Under the pieces are notes generated by a model. The model ran no database searches. It was not told the origin of the DNA and saw only the letters and a program-made list of their open reading frames with translations. Shown here piece by piece: positions 8,997-16,529 of a stretch of DNA of 64,000 bases. The DNA is taken from positions 1 to 64,000 of the forward strand of contig NZ_BAABJG010000022.1 in NCBI RefSeq assembly GCF_039543185.1, given 5' to 3'. Numbering within the stretch: position 1 is the stretch's first letter; every line of letters begins with the position of its first letter. The position numbers and the translations under genes were made by a program. This DNA is from Paenibacillus_S vulneris (GTDB lineage: Bacteria > Bacillota > Bacilli > Paenibacillales > NBRC-103111).

Positions 8997-9782
8997 TTAT
9001 AACGACTTAACGGCTCCACCGTCAACGTAGAATACGGACCCTGTCATATAGCTGTTCAGAGGGGACAAGAGATACGCTGCAATCGTCGCCAGCTCATGTG
9101 GTTCGCCGTACCGGCCTAGCGGGATGTCCTGACTAAGGGTCTCCCGGACCTCCTCTATGGTTCGATTGTCACGCTCCGCCTTCAAGGAATCGAGCTCCAT
9201 AATTCGATCTGTCATGATACGGCCCGGGCAAACCGTGTTCAATAAAATGCCATCTTTCGCAAATTCAATCGACAAGGTTTTCATCAACCCGACGACTCCT
9301 GTCCGAAACGTGTTCGATAATACGAGCCCTGGTATCGGCATTTTCACCGATGTGGAAGCAATAGTGACGATTCGGCCCCCCTGCTTTGCAAGAAACGGGT
9401 GAAAGCCTCGAATCAACCGGACGACACTCATCATGTTGCCTAGAAATGCCTGTTCCCACGCTACATCATCGAAGGATAAAAAGCTCCCGCTTGGAGGGCC
9501 TCCCGCATTGCACACCAACGCGTCCACGGTGGCAAACTGGGCCGAAGCCCGTTCAATCAGCTCTTGGATGTCCTCCTTGCGACTGACATCTACTGCCAGT
9601 GATTCTACCTTTACTCCGTACTGATTGCGGATTTCCTCAGCCGCCGCTGCAATTGCCTCCCCGCTTCGGCTGCAAAGCAGCAGATTCGCCCCTTCGGCGG
9701 CAAGCTGCTCTGCAACAGCCCGTCCCAACCCTTTACTGGATGCGGTGACTACGGCGGTTTTCCCCTTCAGCTTTAAATCCAT
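8997..9782 (-). CDS. SDR-fold protein without the catalytic Tyr and Lys
   Basis: A 261-residue short-chain dehydrogenase-fold protein. The N-terminus has an altered NAD-binding loop (TASSKGLG, 13-20, instead of TGxxxGIG), then CNAGG (91-95) and VDGG near the end. Counting 13 residues from the active-site Ser143 gives Ser156 where Tyr is expected, and Arg160 where Lys is expected, so the YxxxK pair is replaced. This fits the known FabG-like group that lacks a perfect catalytic tetrad. It may bind a nucleotide without classical oxidoreductase activity. Single gene; 11 nt separate GGAGAG from the ATG. Confidence 0.85.
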   Translation of the reverse strand: MDLKLKGKTAVVTASSKGLGRAVAEQLAAEGANLLLCSRSGEAIAAAAEEIRNQYGVKVESLAVDVSRKEDIQELIERASAQFATVDALVCNAGGPPSGSFLSFDDVAWEQAFLGNMMSVVRLIRGFHPFLAKQGGRIVTIASTSVKMPIPGLVLSNTFRTGVVGLMKTLSIEFAKDGILLNTVCPGRIMTDRIMELDSLKAERDNRTIEEVRETLSQDIPLGRYGEPHELATIAAYLLSPLNSYMTGSVFYVDGGAVKSL

Positions 9783-9887
9783 ATTCCCTGTCTCTCCTTC
9801 GGATTCATGTTTACTTTATCCTAAATTATGGGTATATTAGAATAGGTTTTATTCAATAAGGTTACTTTACCATATGAGGTGAATGTT

Positions 9888-10934
9888 TTGAAACGCCATA
9901 TGTTTAAAATAGGGCTTATAGGAAGCTTCGTCATTAGCGCCATTGCCCATTATTCCGGTTGGGCATCTCCTACCGTTCAGTTCATCATATCTTGCATTGC
10001 CATTTTGTTCGTTGCCGGCTTTTTGGGAAAAGCCACCGAGAGCGTCGCACACTATGCAGGAGAACGACTGGGCGGTTTTTTAAATGCCACCTTCGGCAAT
10101 GCGGCGGAGCTGATCATTGCCATTTTTTTGGTTAAGGACGGATTGTTCGATATCGTAAAGGCAAGCATCACCGGCTCCATTATCGGCAACCTGCTGCTTG
10201 TTCTTGGAATTAGCTTGTTCGTAGGCGGTTTGAAATACAAGGAGCAGCATTTTAATGTGAAGCTCGCCAGCCACAACGGTTCGTTAATGACTTTAGCCGT
10301 AATCGCCTTGTTCGTTCCGGCCGCTTTCGCCAAAAGCCTGACGACCTTTGAAACGGCCAACATGAGCATTCTTGTCGCGACCATCCTGATCGTAGCTTAC
10401 CTGCTGTGGCTGTTTTTCTCTATGGTGACTCATAAGAACGAGCTGTCTGACGAAGTCGTTGAACACGGCGAACCGGCCTGGTCCAAAGGCCTTTCCATTC
10501 TGTTCCTGATCCTTGCTACCGTCATGGTCGCATTCGAAAGCGAATGGCTGGTCGGAACCCTCGAGAGCATAACGCATAAATTCGGTTTATCCGAGCTGTT
10601 CGTCGGAGCCTTCCTGATTGCTATTATCGGGAATGCAGCAGAGCATAGCGCTGCCGTTATGATGGCCCGTAAGAATAAAATTGGAGCCGCTGTCGAGATC
10701 GCCGTTGGCAGCAGTCTGCAAATTTCCTTGTTCGTAGCTCCCGTGCTTGTCCTTGTGTCTATGCTGTTTGGAAAAACGATGAACATCGTATTCAGTACCT
10801 TCGAGCTTGTAGCTATAGGCGTAGCCGTCATTATAGCCAAATCTATCTCCCAGGATGGAACAACCAACTGGTATGAAGGCGTTCTGCTGCTGGTCGTTTA
10901 CTGCATCCTGGGGATTGCTTTCTACCTGGTATAA
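9888..10934 (+). CDS. cax: Ca2+/H+ antiporter, CaCA superfamily (CAX/ChaA type)
   Basis: Integral membrane cation/proton antiporter, 348 residues, about eleven hydrophobic segments. The two alpha repeats typical of the CaCA superfamily are visible as GNAAE motifs near residues 70-74 and 248-252. An acidic linker (HKNELSDEVVEHGE) separates the two halves. It exports Ca2+ from the cytoplasm using the proton gradient (Bacillus YfkE-like; inferred). I prefer TTG at 9888, with GAGGTG 6 nt upstream; a GTG at 9879 overlaps that site. Monocistronic, sharing a bidirectional terminator with the convergent ylaN. Confidence 0.9.
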   Translation: MKRHMFKIGLIGSFVISAIAHYSGWASPTVQFIISCIAILFVAGFLGKATESVAHYAGERLGGFLNATFGNAAELIIAIFLVKDGLFDIVKASITGSIIGNLLLVLGISLFVGGLKYKEQHFNVKLASHNGSLMTLAVIALFVPAAFAKSLTTFETANMSILVATILIVAYLLWLFFSMVTHKNELSDEVVEHGEPAWSKGLSILFLILATVMVAFESEWLVGTLESITHKFGLSELFVGAFLIAIIGNAAEHSAAVMMARKNKIGAAVEIAVGSSLQISLFVAPVLVLVSMLFGKTMNIVFSTFELVAIGVAVIIAKSISQDGTTNWYEGVLLLVVYCILGIAFYLV

Positions 10935-10960
10935 CTGCCGCGCGCTTCTATTCCAACAAC

Positions 10961-11000
10961 AAAAAAGAGTAACCTTCAATGACGAAGGCTACTCTTTTTT
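10961..11000. terminator. Bidirectional terminator between cax and ylaN
   Basis: AAAAAAGAGTA and CCTTC pair with GAAGG and TACTCTTTTTT across a short loop. The end of ylaN, including its stop codon (10989-10991), lies inside the right arm. Confidence 0.88.
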
Positions 11001-11276
11001 GTTTAAAGCTTCATAGAGCTGAGCAAGATTACGTTCGAGCTTTACCAGGATTTGTTTGCCCACGGTCTCTGTAATCAGCTCCGCCCGGATAGCAAAGTCA
11101 ATTTCTCTCGATAAACCATACATTTGTGTATCTAATACCTCTTCATACAGAGGACATTTACGTGTCGTTAAGTTCTCCATCTGTACTTCGATGAGCTTCT
11201 CAATTTTATCTGCATCCTCTTGAAGAAGATAAAGGGCTTTCTGTGACAAGCCAAGTAACAATTCGGATGATGACAT
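10989..11276 (-). CDS. ylaN: YlaN family protein (DUF1507)
   Basis: A 95-residue cytoplasmic helical protein with the family core KIEKLIEVQMENLTTRKCP and the following EEVLDTQMYGLSREIDFAI. YlaN of Staphylococcus is reported to bind iron(II) and relieve Fur repression; that role is taken from the family, not from this sequence. The ATG at 11274-11276 lies 7 nt after a G-rich site and is preferred over the in-frame TTG just before it. In Bacillus the gene neighbours ftsW; here the two are 2.5 kb apart. Confidence 0.9.
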   Translation of the reverse strand: MSSSELLLGLSQKALYLLQEDADKIEKLIEVQMENLTTRKCPLYEEVLDTQMYGLSREIDFAIRAELITETVGKQILVKLERNLAQLYEALNKKE

Positions 11277-11511
11277 CAAGCTTCCCCCCCTGTACGTACG
11301 AGTTCATAGCTTAATATTAGTCGAAATCGCATCAATACACAAGAGAGCGGAGCATCTACTTTTATACTTGTCTCTTTTTTCCTGTTCATACCGCTATGAA
11401 CATCAATGGTCCAAGCCCATTGGAGATATGGATCCGTGCCGCAGCTGGCGGCAGCCTCTAGAATGAGAAAACGGCATTCCCACCCATCGATGGAAATACC
11501 GTTATGTACGA
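11277..11511. other. Intergenic region before ylaN and after the HPr-like gene
   Basis: This 235-bp stretch holds no gene. Its left end must carry the ylaN promoter (not confidently located) and its right end the HPr-like gene terminator at 11470-11503. Confidence 0.5.
11470..11503 (-). terminator. Terminator after the HPr-like gene
   Basis: Minus-strand 12-bp stem (AACGGTATTTCC with GGGAATGCCGTT, two G-U pairs) with a 10-base loop and a short U-rich tail. Confidence 0.75.
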
Positions 11512-11760
11512 TTAATCCTGGATGCTGTTGATTTGCAGATTGTGCTTCGCAAATACTTCAGCCATAGCTTTTTTAGCTTCCTCCGCATCAGGTCCATGAA
11601 CATGGAGATCATAGTGGCTGCTTGTCAGCAAAGTAGTGAACAAGCCCAGGATGCTTTTTACATCGATATACTTATTATCATACTGTAAAACAATGGAAGA
11701 TCTAAATTTGTTAGCAGTTTGTGAAATTTCTACAATAGCAGCGTTGTTGGCACTTGACAT
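11512..11760 (-). CDS. HPr-like protein lacking the His15 loop
   Basis: An 82-residue protein that aligns with HPr/Crh from about HPr residue 19 onward: QTANKF matches QTASKY, and DVKSILGL matches the regulatory Ser46 segment NLKSIMGV. The stretch that holds GIHARPA and the phosphorylatable His15 has no counterpart; the protein simply starts later. An in-frame stop upstream of the start rules out a longer product. It therefore cannot act as a PTS phosphocarrier, but Ser46 phosphorylation by HPr kinase and a Crh-like role with CcpA are possible (inference). The ATG is 8-9 nt after GGAGGG. Single gene. Confidence 0.8.
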   Translation of the reverse strand: MSSANNAAIVEISQTANKFRSSIVLQYDNKYIDVKSILGLFTTLLTSSHYDLHVHGPDAEEAKKAMAEVFAKHNLQINSIQD

Positions 11761-11849
11761 ATTGAATCCCTCCATGCGATCAATAACATTGGTAAACGAT
11801 TAAATCGCTTACTTTGTATGATACATGGGAAAAGATTAACACGCAACTA

Positions 11850-12965
11850 CTATTTCAAATGCTCCGGATTTAGGCCTTCGAGTTCAGGAATGACGAACCG
11901 GCCGTCCTTGCGGATCAGCACGTCGTCAAAATAAATTTCCCCGCCGCCATACTCCGGCCGTTGAATTAGGACTAGGTCCCAATGTACCGAGGAACGGTTG
12001 CCGTTATCCGCTTTTTCATAGGCTTGGCCCGGAGTGAAATGAAGGCTGCCGTCAATTTTCTCATCGAATAACGTATCCTTCATAGGAGTTGAAATATAAG
12101 GGTTGAACCCAAGGCTGAACTCGCCGATGTAACGTGCGCCTTCGTCCGAGTCCAAAATTTTATTCAATCTTTCCGTATCATTGCATGTCGCTTCGACGAT
12201 CTTCCCGTTCTCGAAACGGAAGGTAATGTTCTCAAACGTAATGCCTGACTTCACCGAAGGCGTGTTGTAATGGATCACTCCGTTAACGGAATCACGGACA
12301 GGGGCCGTATACACCTCTCCGTCCGGAATGTTGCGTTTGCCGCAGCATTTGACCGAACCGATGCCTTTGATGGAAAATTGAATGTCCGTTCCCGGCGATA
12401 CGATTCGGACACGGTCCGTACGATTCATAAGCTCCTGCAGCGGATCCATCGCTACCGACATTTTGGCGTAATCGAGATTGCATACATTAAAGTAGAAATC
12501 CTCGAATTTAGCCGTGCTCATGGTAGCCAACTGGGCCATAGAAGCGTTAGGATAGCGCAGGACGACCCAGCGTGTCTTTTTGACGCGCTGCTCCATATGA
12601 ACTGGCTTGCTGTAGTACATCTCGTACAGCTTCATTTGCGCTTCGGGAACGTCCGACAGCTCACTTACGTTGGAGCCGCCCCGGATACCGACATAGCAGT
12701 TCATATCCTGCATTCGCTTCAAGTCCATAGCAGCCCAGTACTCGACTTGTTCTTTGGTGGCCGATTGCAATAAGGAGCTTCTCACGGATGGCTCGACCAG
12801 CTCGACATATGGCTGTCCTCCGCGGGCATACACTTCTTCAATCAGGCACTTCACGATCTCCCTTTCGGAGCCTATCATTTCGATCAATACTTTCTCACCG
12901 GGCTGTACATCCAGCGAGTACGTTACGATATTTTTTGCCAACTGCTGTAATCTGGGATCACGCAT
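11850..12965 (-). CDS. M29 family metal-dependent aminopeptidase
   Basis: Cytoplasmic aminopeptidase of 371 residues of the thermophilic aminopeptidase/AmpS family (peptidase M29). The protein begins with the family pattern DPRLQQLAKNIVTYSLDVQPGEKVLIE. It shows acidic metal-site segments in the C-terminal half, for example IGEFSLGFNP followed by DEKIDGSLHF and SSVHWDLV. AAGGAGG lies 8 nt before the ATG. It releases N-terminal amino acids from peptides; specificity is not predictable. It probably follows the TVP38 gene in one transcript (30-bp gap). Confidence 0.93.
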   Translation of the reverse strand: MRDPRLQQLAKNIVTYSLDVQPGEKVLIEMIGSEREIVKCLIEEVYARGGQPYVELVEPSVRSSLLQSATKEQVEYWAAMDLKRMQDMNCYVGIRGGSNVSELSDVPEAQMKLYEMYYSKPVHMEQRVKKTRWVVLRYPNASMAQLATMSTAKFEDFYFNVCNLDYAKMSVAMDPLQELMNRTDRVRIVSPGTDIQFSIKGIGSVKCCGKRNIPDGEVYTAPVRDSVNGVIHYNTPSVKSGITFENITFRFENGKIVEATCNDTERLNKILDSDEGARYIGEFSLGFNPYISTPMKDTLFDEKIDGSLHFTPGQAYEKADNGNRSSVHWDLVLIQRPEYGGGEIYFDDVLIRKDGRFVIPELEGLNPEHLK

Positions 12966-12995
12966 TGTTTTGGCCTCCTTCTCTAATTGGTCATT

Positions 12996-13589
12996 CTACG
13001 TGGATTTGTTTTTTTCGCTATCAAACCATTTTTTCTTATAAATATTGCCGATAATGAGCAGGACGACAAAAATAAGCACCAACAGGGTAAGTCTGCCCTT
13101 ATTGTGACTAAAATGCAGCAAATCATGGCCTATTAACGATTCCAAAAAAATCATAGGCAGTTTGCCGACCATGGTTCCCAATATGAAATCCCTGGTCCTT
13201 ACCTTCATAACCGCTGCCGCCAAATTAATCGCAAACGATGGCAGGATAGGAATGATTCGCGAAATCGCTATGTAAAGAAATCCGTTCTGTTCGAGCTTTT
13301 GATTGAATTTCCCGATATACTCATAGTGTTCCAGCTTTTTTTCTACCCAATCTCTTGCAAAATTGCGCGCAACCCAAAATGCGGTGATGGCTCCCAATAC
13401 CGACATCGTATAATTGACGGCAAAGCCCGCCCACATTCCGAACAGCAGCACGTTAGCCCCTGCAACCACAACAAAAGGCACAAACGGCACCACCGTCTGC
13501 ACATAAGCCAATATCGCCCCTGCCAGATGTCCCAACAGTCCCCAGGATTGCAAAATGTCGGACAAATGCCGGACATTCCATTCGGCCAA
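12996..13589 (-). CDS. TVP38/TMEM64 family (DedA-like) membrane protein
   Basis: A 197-residue membrane protein with about five hydrophobic segments. It has the VTT-domain signature GAITAFWVARNFARDWV (about 86-102) and the re-entrant ISRIIPILPSFAINLAAAVMKV segment. Bacterial members are candidates for lipid scrambling or transport; the function here is unknown. The start is TTG, with AAGGGGG 8 nt upstream. The tail (KKKWFDSEKNKST) is basic and cytoplasmic. It lies 30 bp upstream of the aminopeptidase gene. Confidence 0.88.
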   Translation of the reverse strand: MAEWNVRHLSDILQSWGLLGHLAGAILAYVQTVVPFVPFVVVAGANVLLFGMWAGFAVNYTMSVLGAITAFWVARNFARDWVEKKLEHYEYIGKFNQKLEQNGFLYIAISRIIPILPSFAINLAAAVMKVRTRDFILGTMVGKLPMIFLESLIGHDLLHFSHNKGRLTLLVLIFVVLLIIGNIYKKKWFDSEKNKST

Positions 13590-13701
13590 AGAACATTCCC
13601 CCTTCTACATTATAACATTGTACCACTTTTCAAATTCATTTCCTAACATAAGCAAAGCGAAAAAAGTCTATGTTCATGCGCAAGATATCAAGGCGGACTA
13701 C

Positions 13702-13731
13702 TTGACATCGATAGGCAATTTCTTATAGAAT
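13702..13731 (+). promoter_or_regulatory. Promoter of rpsD
   Basis: -35 TTGACA (13702-13707) and -10 TAGAAT (13726-13731) with an 18-bp spacer, in the gap upstream of rpsD. Confidence 0.65.
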
Positions 13732-13737
13732 TAGAAG

Positions 13738-13945
13738 TCGAGATAAGTATGTTTACTTGTTAATAGAAATCATACTTATGGTGGAAGCATGTGTCACCCT
13801 CACCGATTTTGTTGCTGACAGGACAGCGGCTGAGATTCTTGTCAGGTGCCGGATTTATATCCACAGGCTTTAAACAAAATTGAGCATATGTTTCACCCGA
13901 GGATACAACAACCACCATTCTAATTATTAAAGGAGCTCACAATAC
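13738..13945 (+). promoter_or_regulatory. Long 5' leader of rpsD, likely S4-binding autoregulatory RNA
   Basis: About 210 nt of untranslated leader separates the promoter from rpsD. It contains several short complementary segments (for example CTGACAGGACAGC with GATTCTTGTCAGG). In Bacillus, S4 represses its own monocistronic mRNA by binding a structured leader, and this position and length fit that mechanism. I could not fold it fully. AAAGGAG lies near 13931. Confidence 0.6.
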
Positions 13946-14545
13946 ATGTCACGTTACACAGGTCCTAAATTTAAACTTAGCCGTCGTCTGGGTATTTCCC
14001 TGAGCGGCACTGGTAAAGAATTGAAACGCCCATTCCCTCCAGGACAACACGGTCCAGGACAACGCAGAAAAATGAGCGGCTACGGCGTTCAATTGCAAGA
14101 GAAGCAAAAACTGCGTCATATGTACGGCGTGAACGAGAAGCAATTCCGCAACTTGTTCGACAAAGCTAACAAAATCCAAGGTATCGCCGGTGAGAACTTC
14201 ATGATCCTGCTGGAAAGCCGTCTGGACAACCTGGTTTACCGTCTTGGCTTTGCTAACTCCCGTGCAGGCGCTCGTCAATTGGTTTCTCACGGTCACATTA
14301 CCGTTAACGGTAAAAAAGTCGACATCGCTTCTTACACTGTAAGCACTGGCGATGTAATCGGTCTTCGTGAAAGAAGCCGCAGTCTGTCTTCCGTTAAAGA
14401 AGCTTTGGCTAACCGCAACTACTTGCCAGCTTACTTGGAATTCAACGACGCTGCAGTAGAAGGTAAATACACTCGTCTTCCTGAGCGTTCCGAATTGCCT
14501 CAAGAAATTGACGAAAAACAAATCGTCGAGTTCTACAGCCGTTAA
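13946..14545 (+). CDS. rpsD: 30S ribosomal protein S4
   Basis: Primary 16S rRNA-binding protein of the small subunit, 199 residues. It begins SRYTGPKFKLSRRLGISL and contains the S4 RNA-binding domain (about residues 90-150: SRLDNLVYRLGFANSRAGAR, then HGHITVNGKKVD). The N-terminal region has no zinc-binding cysteines, as in the non-zinc paralogue group of Bacillales. Monocistronic, as in Bacillus, next to tyrS on the opposite strand. Confidence 0.98.
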   Translation: MSRYTGPKFKLSRRLGISLSGTGKELKRPFPPGQHGPGQRRKMSGYGVQLQEKQKLRHMYGVNEKQFRNLFDKANKIQGIAGENFMILLESRLDNLVYRLGFANSRAGARQLVSHGHITVNGKKVDIASYTVSTGDVIGLRERSRSLSSVKEALANRNYLPAYLEFNDAAVEGKYTRLPERSELPQEIDEKQIVEFYSR

Positions 14546-14557
14546 TCTATGGCTTGC

Positions 14558-14590
14558 AAACTGTCCTTCATTTATGGAGGGCAGTTTTTT
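14558..14590 (+). terminator. Terminator of rpsD
   Basis: AAACTGTCCTTC pairs with GGAGGGCAGTTT, followed by a T run. Confidence 0.88.
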
Positions 14591-14664
14591 ATTGCATTTT
14601 TACATTTGGAGACTCCCCCGCATCGCACCTGAATCACCTTCGATGCCAAGAGCTAACTTGTACT

Positions 14665-14725
14665 CACAAAAATAAGGGGCCCTCATTCCCCGGTCCATGC
14701 AGCCGATAGATAGAAGAGCCCCCAT
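14665..14725 (-). terminator. Probable terminator of tyrS
   Basis: Minus-strand GGGGCTC pairs imperfectly with GAGGGCCCC across a long loop, followed by TTATTTTTG. The bulge and loop make it weaker than the others. Confidence 0.5.
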
Positions 14726-14731
14726 ATATTT

Positions 14732-15985
14732 TTACACAAACTTCGCCAGGTAGTAGTTTTTCTTGCCGCGGCGAATAACGATATATTTCCCTTCCAGCCC
14801 GTCACTTGGCTGAAGCACTTTGTCCAGATCCGTCACTTTCGTTCCGTTAACCGATACCGCACCGCTCTCGATATCCTGTCTTGCCTGACGCTTCGAAGGA
14901 GCAGCCTTGACCGAGATCAGCAGATCAATAAGAGCTGTCTCTCCGCTGATTTCAGAGGATGGAACGTCCTGGAACGCGTCTTCAATTTCACGGCCTGTCA
15001 GGATGCTGACGTTACCGCTGAACAACACCTCGGAGATTTTGATGGCGCTTAGAGCCGCCTCTTCCCCATGCACCAGCTCGGTAACCTCTTTGGCAAGCAC
15101 GCGTTGAGCTTCCCGCTTCTCCGGACTGGTCTTTACTTGCTCCTCCAGACGCTCGATTTCCTCATGCGACAGGAAGGTGAAGTATTTCAGGAATTTCACA
15201 ACGTCATTGTCGTGAGTATTGATCCAGAACTGGTAGAACTGGTACGGGGATGTTTTCTCAGGATCAAGCCACACTGCTCCGCCGGCCGTTTTACCGAATT
15301 TAGAGCCGTCGCTCTTCGTTACAAGCGGCATTGTCAAACCGAAAGCTTTATTGCCTGTCGTTTTGCCGATTAGCTCGAGCCCCGCCGTAATATTCCCCCA
15401 TTGATCGCTTCCGCCTACCTGCAAGGAGCAGTTGATGTCCGTGTTCATCCGGTAGAAATCGTAAGCCTGCAAAATCATGTAGCTGAACTCCGTAAACGAA
15501 ATCCCGTTGCTCAGACGAGAATCTACACTGTCCTTAGCGAGCATATAGTTAACGGAGAAGTTCTTCCCGATATCTCTCAAGAACGTGATAACGTTCAAGT
15601 TCCCCAGCCAGTCGTAGTTATTGGCCATCCGTGCAGGATTTACGGTCGAATCAAAATCCAGAAATCGGGACAGCTGATTCCGCAGCTTTCCTACCCACTC
15701 TTCTACAATGTCCTGCGTGTTTAAGGAGCGTTCTGTCGATCTGCCGCTCGGGTCGCCGATTAAACCTGTACCGCCGCCTACTAAGGCAATCGGAAGATGA
15801 CCTGCCATCTGGAACCGTTTCAAGCATAGGATCGGTAGCAAATGACCGATATGAAGGCTGTCCGCGGTCGGGTCAAAGCCTGCATAGAGGACAACGGGCT
15901 CTTCGCTCAATTTCTTGGCCAAGCCTTCTTCATCGGTGAGCTGCTGGATCAATCCTCTGTACTGCAATTCCTTTAAAATATCCAT
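14732..15985 (-). CDS. tyrS: Tyrosyl-tRNA synthetase
   Basis: Class I synthetase for tRNA-Tyr, 417 residues, cytoplasmic homodimer. Seen: HIGH (45-48), the tyrosine-site segment GGSDQWGNIT (191-200), KFGKT (229-233) in place of KMSKS as in the TyrS1 group, and a C-terminal S4-like RNA-binding domain (about 350-417; KRQARQDIESGAVSVNG). It is preceded by a Tyr T-box leader and has the position known from Bacillus next to rpsD. Confidence 0.97.
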   Translation of the reverse strand: MDILKELQYRGLIQQLTDEEGLAKKLSEEPVVLYAGFDPTADSLHIGHLLPILCLKRFQMAGHLPIALVGGGTGLIGDPSGRSTERSLNTQDIVEEWVGKLRNQLSRFLDFDSTVNPARMANNYDWLGNLNVITFLRDIGKNFSVNYMLAKDSVDSRLSNGISFTEFSYMILQAYDFYRMNTDINCSLQVGGSDQWGNITAGLELIGKTTGNKAFGLTMPLVTKSDGSKFGKTAGGAVWLDPEKTSPYQFYQFWINTHDNDVVKFLKYFTFLSHEEIERLEEQVKTSPEKREAQRVLAKEVTELVHGEEAALSAIKISEVLFSGNVSILTGREIEDAFQDVPSSEISGETALIDLLISVKAAPSKRQARQDIESGAVSVNGTKVTDLDKVLQPSDGLEGKYIVIRRGKKNYYLAKFV

Positions 15986-16020
15986 CGTAGTTCTGACTCC
16001 CTCTCTTTATGAAATAAATA

Positions 16021-16388
16021 CAAAAAAGCCTTCGCATCCACAAAGGGACGAGAAGGCTGCTGCTCGCGGTACCACCCTAATTAAAGCCGAGAACACGAAT
16101 GCTGTATCCGAAACCGAAACAGCTCTTGTCTCTGCTTTCACTTTGCAACGATAACGGGTCAGACCCGATAGGAAGCTACTTACGTTAGCATACAGGCTCG
16201 CCGGCGATAGGCCACCTTATGCCGTGTTCTCTTCCCCTGCTCCGGACGGTATTTCGAATGAAGGGCAACTGCCGATTCTCACCAGCCATCGGCTCTCTGA
16301 AAGCTTGGTTCCTTCCTCTACTGCTGCGCGGTTAAGGAAAACCCTTCCCCGTCGTCATGTCCATCATAGCATTTGTCATATGCAATTA
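16021..16388 (-). promoter_or_regulatory. T-box riboswitch leader of tyrS (Tyr specifier)
   Basis: Minus-strand RNA carries the T-box core AGGGTGGTACCGC (16066-16078), an AGAGAGCCGATGG Stem I element near 16300, and TAC at 16249-16251 in the expected specifier position. The terminator AGCCTTC / GAAGGCT plus U run lies at 16021-16058. It controls tyrS by sensing uncharged tRNA-Tyr. Confidence 0.9.
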
Positions 16389-16394
16389 AACCAA

Positions 16395-16424
16395 GTTATA
16401 TCACAATTCGATTTCATTTGTCAA
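16395..16424 (-). promoter_or_regulatory. Promoter of the tyrS T-box transcript
   Basis: Minus-strand -35 TTGACA (16419-16424) and -10 TATAAC (16395-16400) with an 18-bp spacer. Confidence 0.75.
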
Positions 16425-16529
16425 ACCTAATGTTCAAGCAAACGTCAGGGATGCTATTATCCACACTTTCCTTCTTTATGATATAATGAACTACGTATGT
16501 TTTCCAATTTCGGGAGGATTTCTATCAAT

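Noticed and set aside
14665..14725. Possible small RNA between rpsD and tyrS
   Set aside because: The region is explained by two terminators; no promoter is visible.
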